DNA of 64,000 nucleotides from Pagrus major. Lineage: Eukaryota > Chordata > Actinopteri > Spariformes > Sparidae. How positions within the stretch are numbered: position 1 is the first letter of the stretch; each line of letters starts with the position of its first letter. This document shows, piece after piece, positions 10,637 to 22,617 of the stretch. The DNA is taken from assembly GCF_040436345.1 (NCBI RefSeq), contig NC_133232.1, positions 28,707,315 through 28,771,314 on the forward strand. The letters run 5' to 3'. The notes under the pieces are model-generated. The model did not search any database and had not been told where the DNA came from. It was given only the letters and a program-made list of their open reading frames with translations. The translations under genes and the position numbers were made by a program.

Positions 10637-13600
10637 ATGGCGGATGGCGGCCACTACTACAACGGTAAGAAACCCTGTCCTCCACAGCTGTAACCTGACA
10701 TGTTGTGCTGCTTTTTCTTCAGACGATGGAGAGTTTAATGTGAGGAGAGAGGTCAGAAGCACTGGTAACATGGTCCAAAGAGGTAACATTACATCTGGGG
10801 CCCATGCATATGTTAACTTTGTAGACATAAGTGTTTACTCATTGCACAAATATTTACCCATTACATGATTATTTACCCATTACATGATTATTTACCCATT
10901 ACATGATTATTTACCCAGCACTTTATTAGTACAACACCAGAGGTATGTTACACTGATCATTTTTAATACAGTTGCAGACACGAGAGGCCAATAATGAAAG
11001 CTCCTGTACCATGCTGTTTTGTTCCCTGTCTTATCATGAATGCCCTTTTTTTAAAAATGGTATATGATCAACATTTTTGAAATACGTGTTGGTTGTGATT
11101 TATTAATGTCTTCTAAACACGTTTTTCAATATGTAGGTTTAAACAAATTCATAATTTTACCCCACAAACCATAAGAGATGTAATATCCATCCGTTTACTT
11201 CCTATGCCTCATCATTTATGTGATGTGTTATACTCTAATCCTGTGATTTATATGCAGGCAGAATCATTTAATATTGCTTTGTTTGGACTTTTTTATTTCC
11301 TCATGTATGTCTATGATGTGGTATTTAAGTCAAACTGTTACCTTTCTCAGAGCACGATGACAGGACCGCGCCACAGTATCGCAACCGTAAAAGCAGAAGC
11401 GGCCACAAGGGTCGGTACAATGACCGGTCACGCAGAGACCGCCAACCGGGAAGCCACTCGGGGGGATTTGGAGGTCCTGGGCCACGGTCCAGGCTCGGCG
11501 ATATGGATGAAGATGTTGCTATGAGTGACAACTCTCAGGACAGCAGCTCCCAGCATAGATAGTAAGTCTAACTGACTTATCAAGCCTGTGGATTGTTAAA
11601 CATTGTCATTAGATACATTTGTTAAGAGTGAGACTTGTTGATTAGCTCCCAAACAAGCAGTTCGCTTTGTAAAGAGTTGAGTTGGAGAATTGTTCTTAAA
11701 GTATGAGTTAAAAGCGGTTTTCAAGAATGATGGAGTATAAAAATGGAAAGATTTTTTCTTTTCTTTTTGTTTCCGTTGCTCTGCTCTCTCCTGAGTTCTT
11801 TGATGTGGGTCTGTTTCAAACGCTTGGTGGCTGTTATGACTGTATCCTCAATTAACTTGAGTCACTTTAGGAGGAGAAAGTAGAACAAGTCTGCAATCTC
11901 CACCAGCAGAAAAGACAAAAGTGAAACTGGGAAAGTTTATTGAGCTCAGTTCAGTAACTTAGTTTGACTGTTTTATCACTGTTATCTCTGCTGTTTTATC
12001 TGAACTTACTGGAAATTTGCATACCATACATACATTGGAAATAGTTAACCTTTAGGGATCTCTGCCCAGACCGGCCAACCTGTACACATTTTGACGTCAA
12101 AGTATGCTGGTTTGTTTTGGCACTCTAAAGTAAGGTTGTATTTGGAAAATGCAACCAACCAAGCAGGAACTGCAGTCGGATCACTATGTCAGAGGAACTA
12201 AATTTATACTCGGGTTCCTCCTGGTGATATTTAAATATATGTTTTGTCTTTTTTAGCAACCCATATGTTGTGAGGCCAATGCGGAAAGGAGGAGATGGAC
12301 GTTTTGACAGACGACCAGGCAAAGGCGGAGGAGGTGGTAGAGGAGGAGGAGGCGGCTTCAGAGGAGGCCGAGGTGGAGGAGGTGGAAGTGGAGGAGTGAA
12401 AAGCCGGTCAGGCTGGTTCAAAGTTACGGTGCGTGTTATATAAGTTGTCTCAGGACATCCATATCTTTACAACATAACCTGTAAAAAGACATCACATTCT
12501 ACTTTCTTGGCTGTTTGACAGATACCACACGGAAGAAAATATGAGAAGCAATGGTTATTGACAGCTCTTCAGAACATCTGTTCAGTTCCCTACAGAGCTG
12601 TACAGGTGAGGTTCACTGTTGTCTTATGACTGCTAAGTATAAACTATTGAATTAAAAAAAAAAAAAAAAGGGAATTGTGTTAGTTACTTCTGCTTCCTTT
12701 TTTATTTATTCTTTTTTTTTTCTTGCTTGCTGATAAATAATATATATATCCAGTCTCCATCCAGACACATGATTTAGCTGAAGGTTTTTAGGAAAAGGTG
12801 TTTTTGGACCACAATCTTTGTATTTATGAATTCTGATCATGCCTCTTTCTCCCCCATCTGTCCAGTACCATGTTGACCATAACAGGGTCCATTTCTATGT
12901 GGATGATTCATCTACCGCTAATGCCTTGCATAAATGTTCCCACAAGATCACAGACACAGATGGGTACAAGGTATGTTGAGGAATTAACCGACACGTCATT
13001 TATAATGTTGCAGAAGATCTATTATCCCATATAATCATACTTCTCGCTTATTGCTAGACCTTGGCAACATGCTACACTTTTACCTGCAGCTTGTAGATAA
13101 TGGTGATATCCTATCTACTTTGATTAATGAATAACCACAAATCACATTTTGTGTCAAACTCACAAGTGTACGGTGTATCTGTGTTTACTAATCAATTGAA
13201 TATCACCTGTTTTTTGTCTTTTCAAGGTGGAAGTTCACGTCAACCCCAGCGCTCCACCTTCCTCCCTGCTTACTGATCTAAAGCCTGAACACTTGGAGCA
13301 CCTGAAGGTAAGAAAGAGAAAGTAATACAAAATCTGAAGGGTCTGAATAAGGCTGTGACAATAATAATTTTGAGATGTCTAAAAAGTCTATGGTAAGAAT
13401 TTAATTTGGTCTCTCTGAGAGTAAGTATGGAGCTTTTTAGTTGATAAAATAGAAGTGGAAATGGAGTAATTTAGTCTGAATGATGGAGGGAGATAGTGCC
13501 ATGTTTCACTTAATTCTCAACTTCTATTGATATTTTAAGTTAATCCCTTTCCTTCTGTCCTTTAACACCATTAAAATGAATTGAAGCAAGTTTCTGACAT

Positions 13601-16600
13601 TTTTTTGCCGTTTAGATGAGACCTCTCATGTTGGCTGTTGTTTGTCTTTCACAGCAATGCATGGCAAAACGTTTTGATGGCTCCCAGCAAGCTCTGGATT
13701 TGAACAACATCCGAACAGATCCAGGTAGTTATACCCCTACACACACAAATTGTATGCACGACATGATATTGAACACAAATTTAACCAGCATCTAACAGTA
13801 CTAGACTAGTTGTTACAACTGAATATCTTGTTGATCTTCAGATATAACTGTTGGAACCACTGAATTGTATTTATTTTTATTTTTTTTCTGTGCTAAACCA
13901 TGAACCTGGTCTTTTCGAGTTCTTAGTGTAAATGTTCACTCTAATGTTGTTTTACATTGAAGATTCAGTAGTTGTGACAATCAACAATCAAGTGATGAAA
14001 CAGAACTGTTGAATGATTTTACTGTCACTGAAAATGCTCTTAAATCCTATTTCTGTTTTTGCATATGTTCTTAGTATTTTGATTGTTAATTTCATTTCAC
14101 GTGACAGACCTGGTGTCCCAGAACATTGAAGTCATCTTGAATAGGAAGACGAGCATGGAGGCTGTCATCAAGATCATTCAAGAAAACATTCCAGAGGTAA
14201 TATTTATACACTGGTTATTTTTAATGTTGTTTGTTTTGGAAAATAAAGTGGCTCTCGTCAAGATAAAGGTGCACTGGATGTGCTTATATGTTTCTCTGAC
14301 TCTTTCCAGCTGACCTGCTTGAACCTGAGTAACAACCGCATTCAAAAACTTGATGAACTCGCTGAGTTGGTGACCAAGGTGCCTAATCTGAAGACCCTAA
14401 ACCTTTCCCACAATGAGGTAAAACTGGCTGCTCAGTAATTCAACTGAATGATAACCAGGCATGAATTGGGCCCTTAGCTTGGCCTAGTTTTATATCCTCC
14501 TCTCACATCAACCTCTTCTGCTTGTTTGGTCGTCCAGCTGAAGTCCGACCGGGAGCTGGACAAGTTGAAAGGCCTGAAGCTGGGGGAGCTGTGGCTGAAC
14601 AGGAACCCTCTGTGTGACTTCTTCAAGGATCAGGCCTCATACATCAGGTCAGTCACCGATTTTGGGGCGTGAATAGAGAAGATTTTATCGGCAGTGTGAC
14701 TGTTTGTGTGCGAGTAGGGGTGTCAAGGAGGCTTTCCTGTTAAGAGTATGTAGCAGTGTGCTACAAAAGAAGATCAAGCAAGCCTTTGTATTTGTGATAA
14801 ATAACTGAAACCACTTCCCTAGCAACTTTTGGACCAGCAAGAGGCAGCTGACATTCACTGTTAAACGCCCTGTAAATATGTATTTGTGTGTGTCCATGTG
14901 TGTGATAGAAAGGGAGAAAGGAAACCCAAATTAATTTTTTATTAGTTCAAAGTACATGTTTCTTCCCCCTTGATGATGAACATTTCCTTTCCACACTACA
15001 AATTAAGCATTTCTTACTGCCAACGTCTCTGCGAGGACATCTACACTCGATGCAGTTCCACGTTGTTTTCGTTTCAGCTTGCTTTAACTCTCCACATTAT
15101 GAGCAGCCATCTTCTCTTTGCCACTTATTGAGCTTCACTGCGGGGCGTCCTTTCAGGCTTTGTTCTGTTTTATGGTTCTCAGTGATGCTGTACCCAGCAC
15201 CCCTCTGCTGACATCTTGATTAGTTATCCCATAAGCTGCTGAAAAACACCATCACACTGCTGATGAGATACAACTCTGAGAAGAAGCGCTGTTTTAAAGG
15301 AAAATATTCAGCATGACAACCCTTGAAAAACATTTTACTATGAACTGCTTTCGAAGATTTGAGTCTGAAACAGTCTCTTGAGCAGCACTGTAAAACAGTG
15401 TAGAGAGGGCCCTCCACAGTTGCCTTGACAAATGTTCGGCTAAAAACAAGGAAAATCCACAGCCAATGAGATCCTCTCCCCTCGTAGCACCCTTGCTGAC
15501 TCGGCCCCCTGTGTCAGGCGAGTATGGAAGGCTGGATAGCCTATGACGGGTAAGATCCCACCTTGAAACCCTGGGACGACCTAAGGCAGGCACAGTCACG
15601 ATTACTCAGCCTCGGTCCCTGTGAGCTCTGACTCACTGAGAGCGCGACAACTGGAACTTAAGAAGACGGGACTCCACAGGAAAAGCTGGTGGGCTGAGGC
15701 GGAGTGGGATACGGGTCATTATCAGTGGCCAATGATGGTCAAAAAGAAAAAGCAGTCGGTCTCTTCCATTAAGTTGGTTCTCCTTGGCCTAAACAGGCCT
15801 CTGCTGTTCAGTGAAAGATGTGGAGAGTTTGGCAAATACCCTTAACTAACTTCAGAGGGAAATATGTCCTGAACTGGAAATTTAAGTTGAAATAAGTCAA
15901 GTTCCAGTTTCTGATGACTGTGACCAGTACAAAAAGCTCAACCATCAAGCAGAGAGCAGAGTAGAGACTTATAACTCAAGTCGAATGATTAATGATTTCC
16001 TGGCCCCTCTTTTATTAGAGGCCTGCTCACAAATTAAACTTAAAAAACTTAAATTAAAAGCCGACATGCTTGAGCATGAAGACCAGTCTCCTCAGAATTG
16101 ATGGTGGCAATGCAATACTTAACTGATAACTGCTCTGTTGTGCAGCAGTGGGAGGCTGCAGGATGAGTGGTGGGACTGCTGGGTGCAGCTCACTTTGAAG
16201 CCAGCTGTCCTTCTTGTTCTGCTCTATTCTCAGGTTGTCTTTCTTTGCTGATAATCATGGGCGCAGACAAACACACTCACATGATGAATAATGATTTGAG
16301 CCTTGAGTGGATGTTAGACTACAAGTGCTTGTGTTTGTGTGAACTTCACTTTAAATTTCTTTACCCAGACCCTGTTTTGTTTGTTTTGTTTTGTTTTGTG
16401 ACATTGACTCATCTGTTTCCAGCGTCTTGGCCCAAGTTTTTTGGGGGGAAGTTGACACGAGACTGGCGGTAACACCTCTCTCCCAGCAATGCATCACCTC
16501 TTTATTTTACTAATTCAAAATGGATGTGTTAACTGGGCTCCAGCACAGTGTGGCAGCTCGTGGGTCTCTGCATGTTTGTATGCGTGTGTGTTTTTGTGGA

Positions 16601-19600
16601 GAAGTGTGTTTATGTGGCTTCTCCATGTCAGATCTGTGTATATCTCCATATTGGGGGAGAGGGTGAGTATACCTGCTGGTAAGTACACCTTTGGGGTGGG
16701 AGAACTGTCGAAGAGCACAGCTAAGCTGAAAGGCGTGTATGATAATCCATTAGTGGATTTGTTCATATATAAAGGTTAAACCTCTGACACTGGTTACAAG
16801 TACAGTACATTGTGTGTATCCATGTAAAAATACTTGACTGTATTCTCCAAATGCTGTACAATGTAGCAGCGTAAAGTTACATCAACTGAAAGGCACAAAA
16901 TGACAATAAGTGGGTCTGCAGGTGTGACTGAATGTGACAGTGGTATCTACTGTAATGAACATGATTTATCTGTGCGTTGGGGTGGTTTGTGATGATAACT
17001 TTCCTGCTCTTGGTTTTTTGTTCCTATACCAGCGCTGTGCGGCAGAGGTTTCCCCGGCTTCTCAAACTGGTAAGTAAAAAACAAATAAGTGACAAAAATG
17101 CCATTGGCTTAAGGCCCTGAAACACCAAACTGACATCAAAGAACTAGCTGCGACGAAGGCCGACTGTTGTGTCGCCTCATGTCATATTCTAATCAAGAAT
17201 ATGTCTGATAAATAGTTGCAAATGGGATCTATTTATCAGGGGCTTTCCGCTCCTCTTTTTGCCAATCACAGTAATTTCTCTCAACACCACTGATTGTACA
17301 AGCTCGAGTGGGTGAAAAGCCACCAGCAAGGGCTGTCCGCAGCCAGTGGTGCAGGACACACCGCATTGACTAGAGGCGAATGCGCCGACTTTTTTTTCAT
17401 ATTGGCAACAACAACATGTAACCTACATTTATAATAAAATGATTGTGTACATTTATTCTGTTCTTGAAAAAACATGTTTTGTGAAATACATTTGCAGTAT
17501 CTGAATGTGGCGAATTCATGTATCTACCTTCAATTGTGGTTTCTTTGTAGGACGGCAATGACCTCCCCGCACCCATTGGATTCGATGTGGAAACGCCCAC
17601 CACCATCCCCCCCTGCAAGGTCACTTGTTTTATCTCATGTGATTGATGATATATTTTTGTATTCCAAAAAACAAAATCATGATATTGCGAAGATTCTCTC
17701 AAAGATAAAAAGATTTCTTCAGTGAACATTTAAGATATATTCTCCTTCAGGTGAAAGTCTCAATAAATATCTTATAACGAACATGACAAATATTTTTCCT
17801 ATTGACAATACAGGGCAGTTGTTTCGGCTCCGATGAAATCAAGGCTCTCATCCTTCGGTTCTTGCAACAGTGAGTTTTTACTTTTTATGTAGAGAATCTT
17901 CTTACAGCAGTCATTTCATCAGTGTTTTCCAGGGTCAGTGTGACACAACTAGTCACTGATAAACCAGCACTGCTTTTAAACAACCTCAGATCCACAAGAA
18001 AGGATCACAGGGACAAACCCAAGAGAACTAACTTGTGACTGTATCGCAGGTACTACAGTATATATGACGCAGGGGACAGACAACCACTCCTGGATGCTTA
18101 CCATGATGGAGCATCGTTGTCCCTCACAACACCTTACTCCACCCAGAACCCCTCCAGGTATGAACACATACAAAGACACACACTTCTCTATACATGTAAC
18201 AACAGTGATTAACACATGAAGTCATGCATTCATAAGATTTTTGTTCATCTCCACCCATCAGTGGGTGCTGCTCTTACTCCTCACGCCTCCCTATCTGGGT
18301 CTCGGCTGTGTTCACGTTTTCCATCTGTCCCTCTCTTCTGATTTCAGGAGCAGTCTGGGAGAGTATCATAAAGACAGTCGAAACCTGAGAAGGCACAAAG
18401 ACTCCAGTGAGTTAACTATCAAGCTGTTGGCTTGTCACAGCATCTGAATTGTTGAGACTGAATATTTGTGATTTTTCTCCTGATGTTTCCCTCTCTGAAT
18501 CTTGCCTCCTTTAGCAATACGGTTTCGACTTCTGAAACACACTCGACTAAATGTGGTGGCTTTCCTCAACGAGTTGCCTAAAACTCAGCACGACATCGCC
18601 TCCTTCACTGTTGATGTAAACACCTACACCGTGAGTTTATATTTTCTGTCAGTCAGCAATTGATCAGCCTTTTCCTCTCCCTTTGATTTCATCTCTGTAT
18701 TAATTCTGAAAACTGTTTCCCATTTACAGAACACACTACTATCATTCACAGTGAGTGGAGTCTTTAAAGAAGGTGAGGTGTTTGGTCATCATGATTTAAA
18801 ATTTTGTTCTCATCGACTGCAAACATGAGTGGTGTTGATTTTGGTGCCAATTTGTGTCATGTCTGTTTTTCAGTCGCTGTTGATGGAAAATCCAGAGAGT
18901 CAACCATGGCCTTCTCACGAGTGTTCGTCACAGTCCCAGCAGGGAACACTGGGTAAGTGTAGTTAGCTCACAATGGTTTGTATTATCTTCCTGTTGTCTT
19001 TCACATTTTCTTATAGGAAGGAAAATAGCAGAAAATTGAAAACAGGTGTTGATCTTCAAGAAAATGAACTGCATATGAGGACAAACATCCTTGTCCTCTT
19101 AGCTTTACAATCTGTGACATATCAGTCATGAATAAAAACCTATGTGCTCATAAATCACTGACTAACAGGACAGAGAAATTTATAGTTTACATTTTTATTC
19201 TTATTTTCTTTTATTGGATAGTTTACAGAGTGGATATAGATTGGGAAAAGCAGACAAATTTATATTTTTTTGTTCCAAGATGGATTTTTTTAATTACGAG
19301 GCCACCTGGTGGCCCATACTCATGGTTTCATAACTACAACCAGAGTATGTGAAGGGAGTGGAGCAGTGAGAATTTCTGCTCCTTGCACATGGAGCTGTTT
19401 GTTCCATCTGCTCTAAACCATTTCAGGCCATTCCGCTCATTATCGCTCTGTGCTCCACTCAAACTTTCCCCCGCTCCACTCAAATAGCTCACCACTCGCT
19501 CCAACATTAAGAAGAAAATTTGCATTGTAATTTAATTTTATGCTTAAACTGGCATCCAAACAGCTGAGCATTCAAAACCAAATTTTCCATTATTTATTTA

Positions 19601-20364
19601 AATGTCAGGCATTTTTTTCATTCTGTTACTTGATTTGCATAGATCTGAAGTTCACTCAATTTGCCAGTATATTAGGCGCACCTAGTAAATGCACTCTAAT
19701 ATCATCAACACCCTCTGAAACAATCTTAAAGAAACAATACTTTAGAAACTTTATGAAGATTGTTTCTGTTATACAGCCACTGTATCTGACTACATTGGCT
19801 TTAGCTAGGTGAGGATAATGACCTGGCAGTTGAGTGTCTGGGAAAAGTTAAACCCCTCCTGAAGTACCTGAAACAGTCAAATCTTATGGTCTATCTACTG
19901 TGTGTCACAGTCTCTGCATCGTGAATGACCAGCTTTTCATCCGGATGGCTACAACAGAGGAGATCCGCCGGGCCTTTGTTGCACCCGCCCCGACTCCATC
20001 TTCCAGCCCCGTCCCCACCCTCACTGCACCGCTGCAGGAGATGCTCACAGCCTTCTCACAGAAGTCTGGGATGAACCTGGAGTGGTCCCAAAAGTAAGTC
20101 TTGTTTTTCTGCATGTTCTGTTACCAATAATGATGACAAGTTATTTACTTAATTTAAAATATCTGTCACAGGTGTCTGCAAGACAATGAGTGGGATTTCG
20201 ACAGAGCGGCCACAATTTTCACTCAGTTAAAGGTAACATGAATTATTTCAGCACTGCATCGCCATAAAATGTGGTTGTTTTTATAATAAGTCCCTAAATT
20301 TTTTTTTTCTTGTTTCTCTTTTCAGACGGAAGGCAAGATCCCTGATGTTGCGTTCATAAAATGA
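10637..20364 (+). CDS. nxf1: Nuclear RNA export factor 1 (NXF1/TAP), bulk mRNA export receptor
   Basis: With NXT1, carries spliced mRNA through the nuclear pore. Exons: 10637-10664, [optional 10723-10782], 11351-11561, 12257-12428, 12522-12605, 12866-12970, 13227-13307, 13655-13724, 14108-14196, 14310-14417, 14538-14647, 17033-17069, 17551-17619, 17814-17869, 18050-18157, 18348-18406, 18515-18630, 18730-18772, 18874-18952, 19911-20093, 20172-20232, 20326-20364. Length is about 635 residues without the optional exon and 655 with it. Order: Arg/Gly-rich RNA-binding N-terminus ([19 protein letters not shown]), RRM-like domain from [19 protein letters not shown], leucine-rich repeats ([30 protein letters not shown]), NTF2-like domain ([20 protein letters not shown]), C-terminal UBA-like domain with NEWDF and the end KIPDVAFIK. 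The 2.4-kb intron 14648-17032 holds a CTE. If retained, translation stops seven codons in, giving about 360 residues. Confidence 0.97.
10723..10782 (+). other. nxf1: Candidate 60-nt cassette exon of nxf1
   Basis: Bounded by TTTCTTCAG at 10722 and AG|GTAACA at 10782, phase 1 on both sides, no stop. It would insert 20 residues ([19 protein letters not shown] plus a junction residue). Skipping it joins MADGGHYYN directly to EHDD, as in the mammalian N-terminus I recall. The intron before it is only 58 nt. Confidence 0.45.
10852..10917. repeat. 19-bp tandem repeat in nxf1 first intron
   Basis: Three identical units of ATTTACCCATTACATGATT plus a nine-base partial fourth. Confidence 0.95.
14648..17032 (+). 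other. nxf1: Long nxf1 intron (human intron 10 equivalent), retention candidate
   Basis: Largest intron of the gene, between TYI-type codons ending the LRR domain. Read-through gives R-S-V-T-D-F-G-A then TGA at about 14670. Apart from the CTE it shows a (TTTTG)n run near 16377-16399 and no recognised transposon. Confidence 0.7.
15504..15690 (+). promoter_or_regulatory. nxf1: Constitutive transport element (CTE)-like RNA structure in nxf1 intron
   Basis: The two strands of the CTE internal loop known to bind NXF1 are present in order: GACGGGTAAG (15545-15554) and CCTAAGGCAGG (15580-15590). They are closed inside by TCCCA (15556-15560) pairing TGGGA (15572-15576). Outside, AGGC-GAGTA (15516-15524) pairs TACTC-A-GCCT (15603-15612), with one bulged A. 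A further possible outer pairing is CCTGTG (15508-15513) with CACAGG (15675-15680), near a second partial GACGGG (15665-15670). It lies in the intron equivalent to human NXF1 intron 10, where a CTE is known. Only one complete loop is clear. Confidence 0.85.
19640..19692. repeat. Dispersed repeat fragment in nxf1 intron
   Basis: CACTCAATTTGCCAGTATATTAGGCGCACC resembles, with changes, the fragment at 7638-7680 (stated here as two overlapping motifs: CACTCAATTTGCCAGTATAT and ATTAGGCGCACCTAG). Confidence 0.4.
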
Positions 20365-20387
20365 AGAGATTAATCAAACTTCTGTGA

Positions 20388-20393
20388 AATAAA
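20388..20393 (+). terminator. nxf1: nxf1 polyadenylation signal
   Basis: AATAAA only 24 nt after the stop codon, implying a very short 3' UTR. Further AATAAA hexamers downstream (for example near 20600 and 20664) could give longer forms. Confidence 0.7.
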
Positions 20394-22017
20394 GTCTGCC
20401 GTCATTTTTATTTAAGGGTTTTGTTTTACCCTTTTTTTTGCCTGTTCATTTATTAAAAAAGAATTACACTTTACTCTTTTGTTTTAACAGCCAAATGTCA
20501 AGTGTTCAATCTAAAGACTGATGTTATGATACAATTTTCAGTTGTCATTGTAACTTTAGTTTTTACTCATTTGTATAGAACTCACTACATTTTCATAGGA
20601 ATAAAGAGTTAGTTGGCCAGTTGATTAACTTGTGTTCACGATGATTTGCTATGTTATGTTTGCAATAAAAATATTTTGTTACACACACCTGATAGATTTC
20701 ACTTTCCCAAAAACTGAAAGTCCTAACTCAGGGTCCACACTAGCTTTTTGTAGAGCTTTCAAAAACTTCTTATGGTCTATATCAATACATGTATACATGA
20801 TAACAATATTGTTATCACATGTAAATGTTCCTTTTATCCCAAAAGCTATGCAACATACAGTACAATTGAAGTTCAACAAAGCCACAGTTAAACGTGAAAA
20901 AATAAAATCAATAATATATATATTATTTAAAGCTGTTATATTGCTGTCTTAACAGCATTTTTACTGAAATATTTTAATGTAAGGATGTGTATTGTTACAT
21001 AAGCATATAAAGCTTTTTTTAAAACTTAAATTATTTGCATAGAAGATGTTTGTCCTTACGAATATTTAGGTTGAGTATAAATTGCAACTCTGCATCTTAC
21101 GATGTTATATACAATATACAGTATAATTAAGATGTGATTAATTTTCTTAATGTAAAATCAGATTTAAAAATGAAATCACAAAAGTACTGTATTCAAAGAA
21201 GCAAAGTAAGTTTTGCATTGAATTGAGCAGAAAGAGCAGTGATGAACTATTTTGTATGAAAACTCTTTTGACTACTGACATTTCTGTGGCAGACCTACAT
21301 ATCCATTAATAAATATCTGGATAAATAAAAAAATGAGATGGTCTCAACAAAGCACTAATTATCAAATTATGATTTTGATTATGATGGTGTAAATAAACCA
21401 TATGAATCATGTTTGTTGATAAAGAGAAAAACCTTTTACAAGATATGGCAGCTTTTTATTGACTATCATACATTTATTAAACCAGATTGACTCTGCCCTT
21501 GTGTAAATCTAATTTTAATGTAACTATTTAATAATGCTACAGTATAATAAGTAAAATCTCCCATGAAAAGTCCCACAAATCCTTAAATATTGTACTGATA
21601 ATAATTGTACTCTATTAACATGTATTTTACTTTGGCTTATTGTTGTAATAAAACAAAAATATAAAAATAGATAAAAATAGATACAATTAAAACTAAATAC
21701 ACTACTCAGAATAAGTTATGGATGTTGGCATATTTTAGTGTTTCACTTGATTGTATATTCTGTGACATATGTGAATTTTTATTCGGTGTTTTGTGAATAT
21801 ATTTGGTCCCCATAATTAATGCCACACATTTCAATGGACTTTTATTGCATATCCATGCACATACACCAATATCCCTAACTAATTTTGAGTAGTGTAATTA
21901 CAAAAAACAAAAAACAGATAAGTTAAATAAAACAGTTTTAACATTCTTATTATTAGTGCAGTATTTGAGTGACTGTAGGTTGCAGCTCATCTTTCGTGAA
22001 AAACTGATAAAGTTTTT
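20394..22017. other. Intergenic, AT-rich, between nxf1 and atg2a
   Basis: No coding exon or RNA gene recognised. It contains one intact MITE (listed separately). The rest is AT-rich sequence with no feature I can support. Confidence 0.6.
21700..21894 (+). mobile_element. MITE of a TA-flanked (Tc1/mariner-type) family, 195 bp
   Basis: The left end CACTACTCAGAATAAGTTAT and right end AACTAATTTTGAGTAGTG form inverted repeats of about 20 bp. TA lies immediately outside both ends (21698-21699 and 21895-21896). It has no coding capacity. Related copies are at 9917 and 59149. Confidence 0.85.
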
Positions 22018-22054
22018 GTTGTTGTCAAACGTACGCAGTTTCTTTGACCTCACA

Positions 22055-22130
22055 AAGATGGCGCCCGTCGAGCGTCCGGCCCGCCTCTTCCGGGTGTTGC
22101 CTTCGTCACTATGACGCGTGACGCACGTAC
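22055..22130 (+). promoter_or_regulatory. atg2a: atg2a promoter motifs
   Basis: AAGATGGCG (YY1-type, 22055-22063), CTCTTCCGGG (ETS-type, about 22085-22094) and TGACGCGTGACGCACGT (CRE-like pair, 22112-22128) cluster in CpG-rich DNA about 400 bp before the start codon. No TATA box. Motifs are visible; activity is inferred. Confidence 0.55.
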
Positions 22131-22437
22131 GTTCACCATACCATCAGTTGGCGTATGATAACAATAAACAACCCTGGAACAAGAGATACGCACGAACCGG
22201 ACCTGCCGCTCGACTTCGACACAAACGTACCGAAAATATGAGCCGGGACGGCGGCAGACATTTGGAGTGACGTCTCGTCAAGTACCGTGCGAGTGTGGTC
22301 GCTCCTGGCACAAAGGATTTTCGAGTTTTGTGTGTCAAGCCGAGGGGAGAACTAGAGTTACGGTCCTCCCCTTCCTTAGCCCCCTCTAGCTAGCTGCGGC
22401 TCATTCCTTGTTTTTGCTCACTTTGTGTTAGTCTGTT

Positions 22438-22617
22438 ATGCAGTTGCCGGAGGACTGTACTCGCACTCGTTCTCCTCCGCCGCCTCGTCGCTCCCTCTCC
22501 CCGCTCTCTCTGGCCCTATGTCTCGCTGGCTCTTCCCCTGGTCAGGCTCAATCAAGAAGCGGGCCTGTCGGTACCTCTTACAGCACTACCTCGGTCACTT
22601 TTTGCAGGAACGCCTGA
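22438..22617 (+). other. Upstream ORF overlapping the atg2a start codon
   Basis: An ATG at 22438 opens 59 codons in the +1-shifted frame, stopping at TGA 22615-22617, about 100 nt inside atg2a. If the transcript begins upstream of 22438, this frame would compete with the main start. It is Pro/Arg/Ser-rich with no recognisable domain. Confidence 0.35.

Noticed and set aside
10852-10917. Short array considered as CRISPR-like
   Set aside because: The units are directly tandem without spacers, in a vertebrate intron.
11204-11524. 106-residue frame over nxf1 exon 3
   Set aside because: It is in a different frame from the NXF1 coding phase; the NXF1 frame gives EHDD and DVAMSD, as expected for the family.
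12125-12421. Proline-rich minus-strand frame
   Set aside because: Complement of the Gly-rich NXF1 exon.
14685-16779. Several open frames inside the nxf1 CTE intron
   Set aside because: None has family similarity, and none continues the NXF1 frame, which stops at once.
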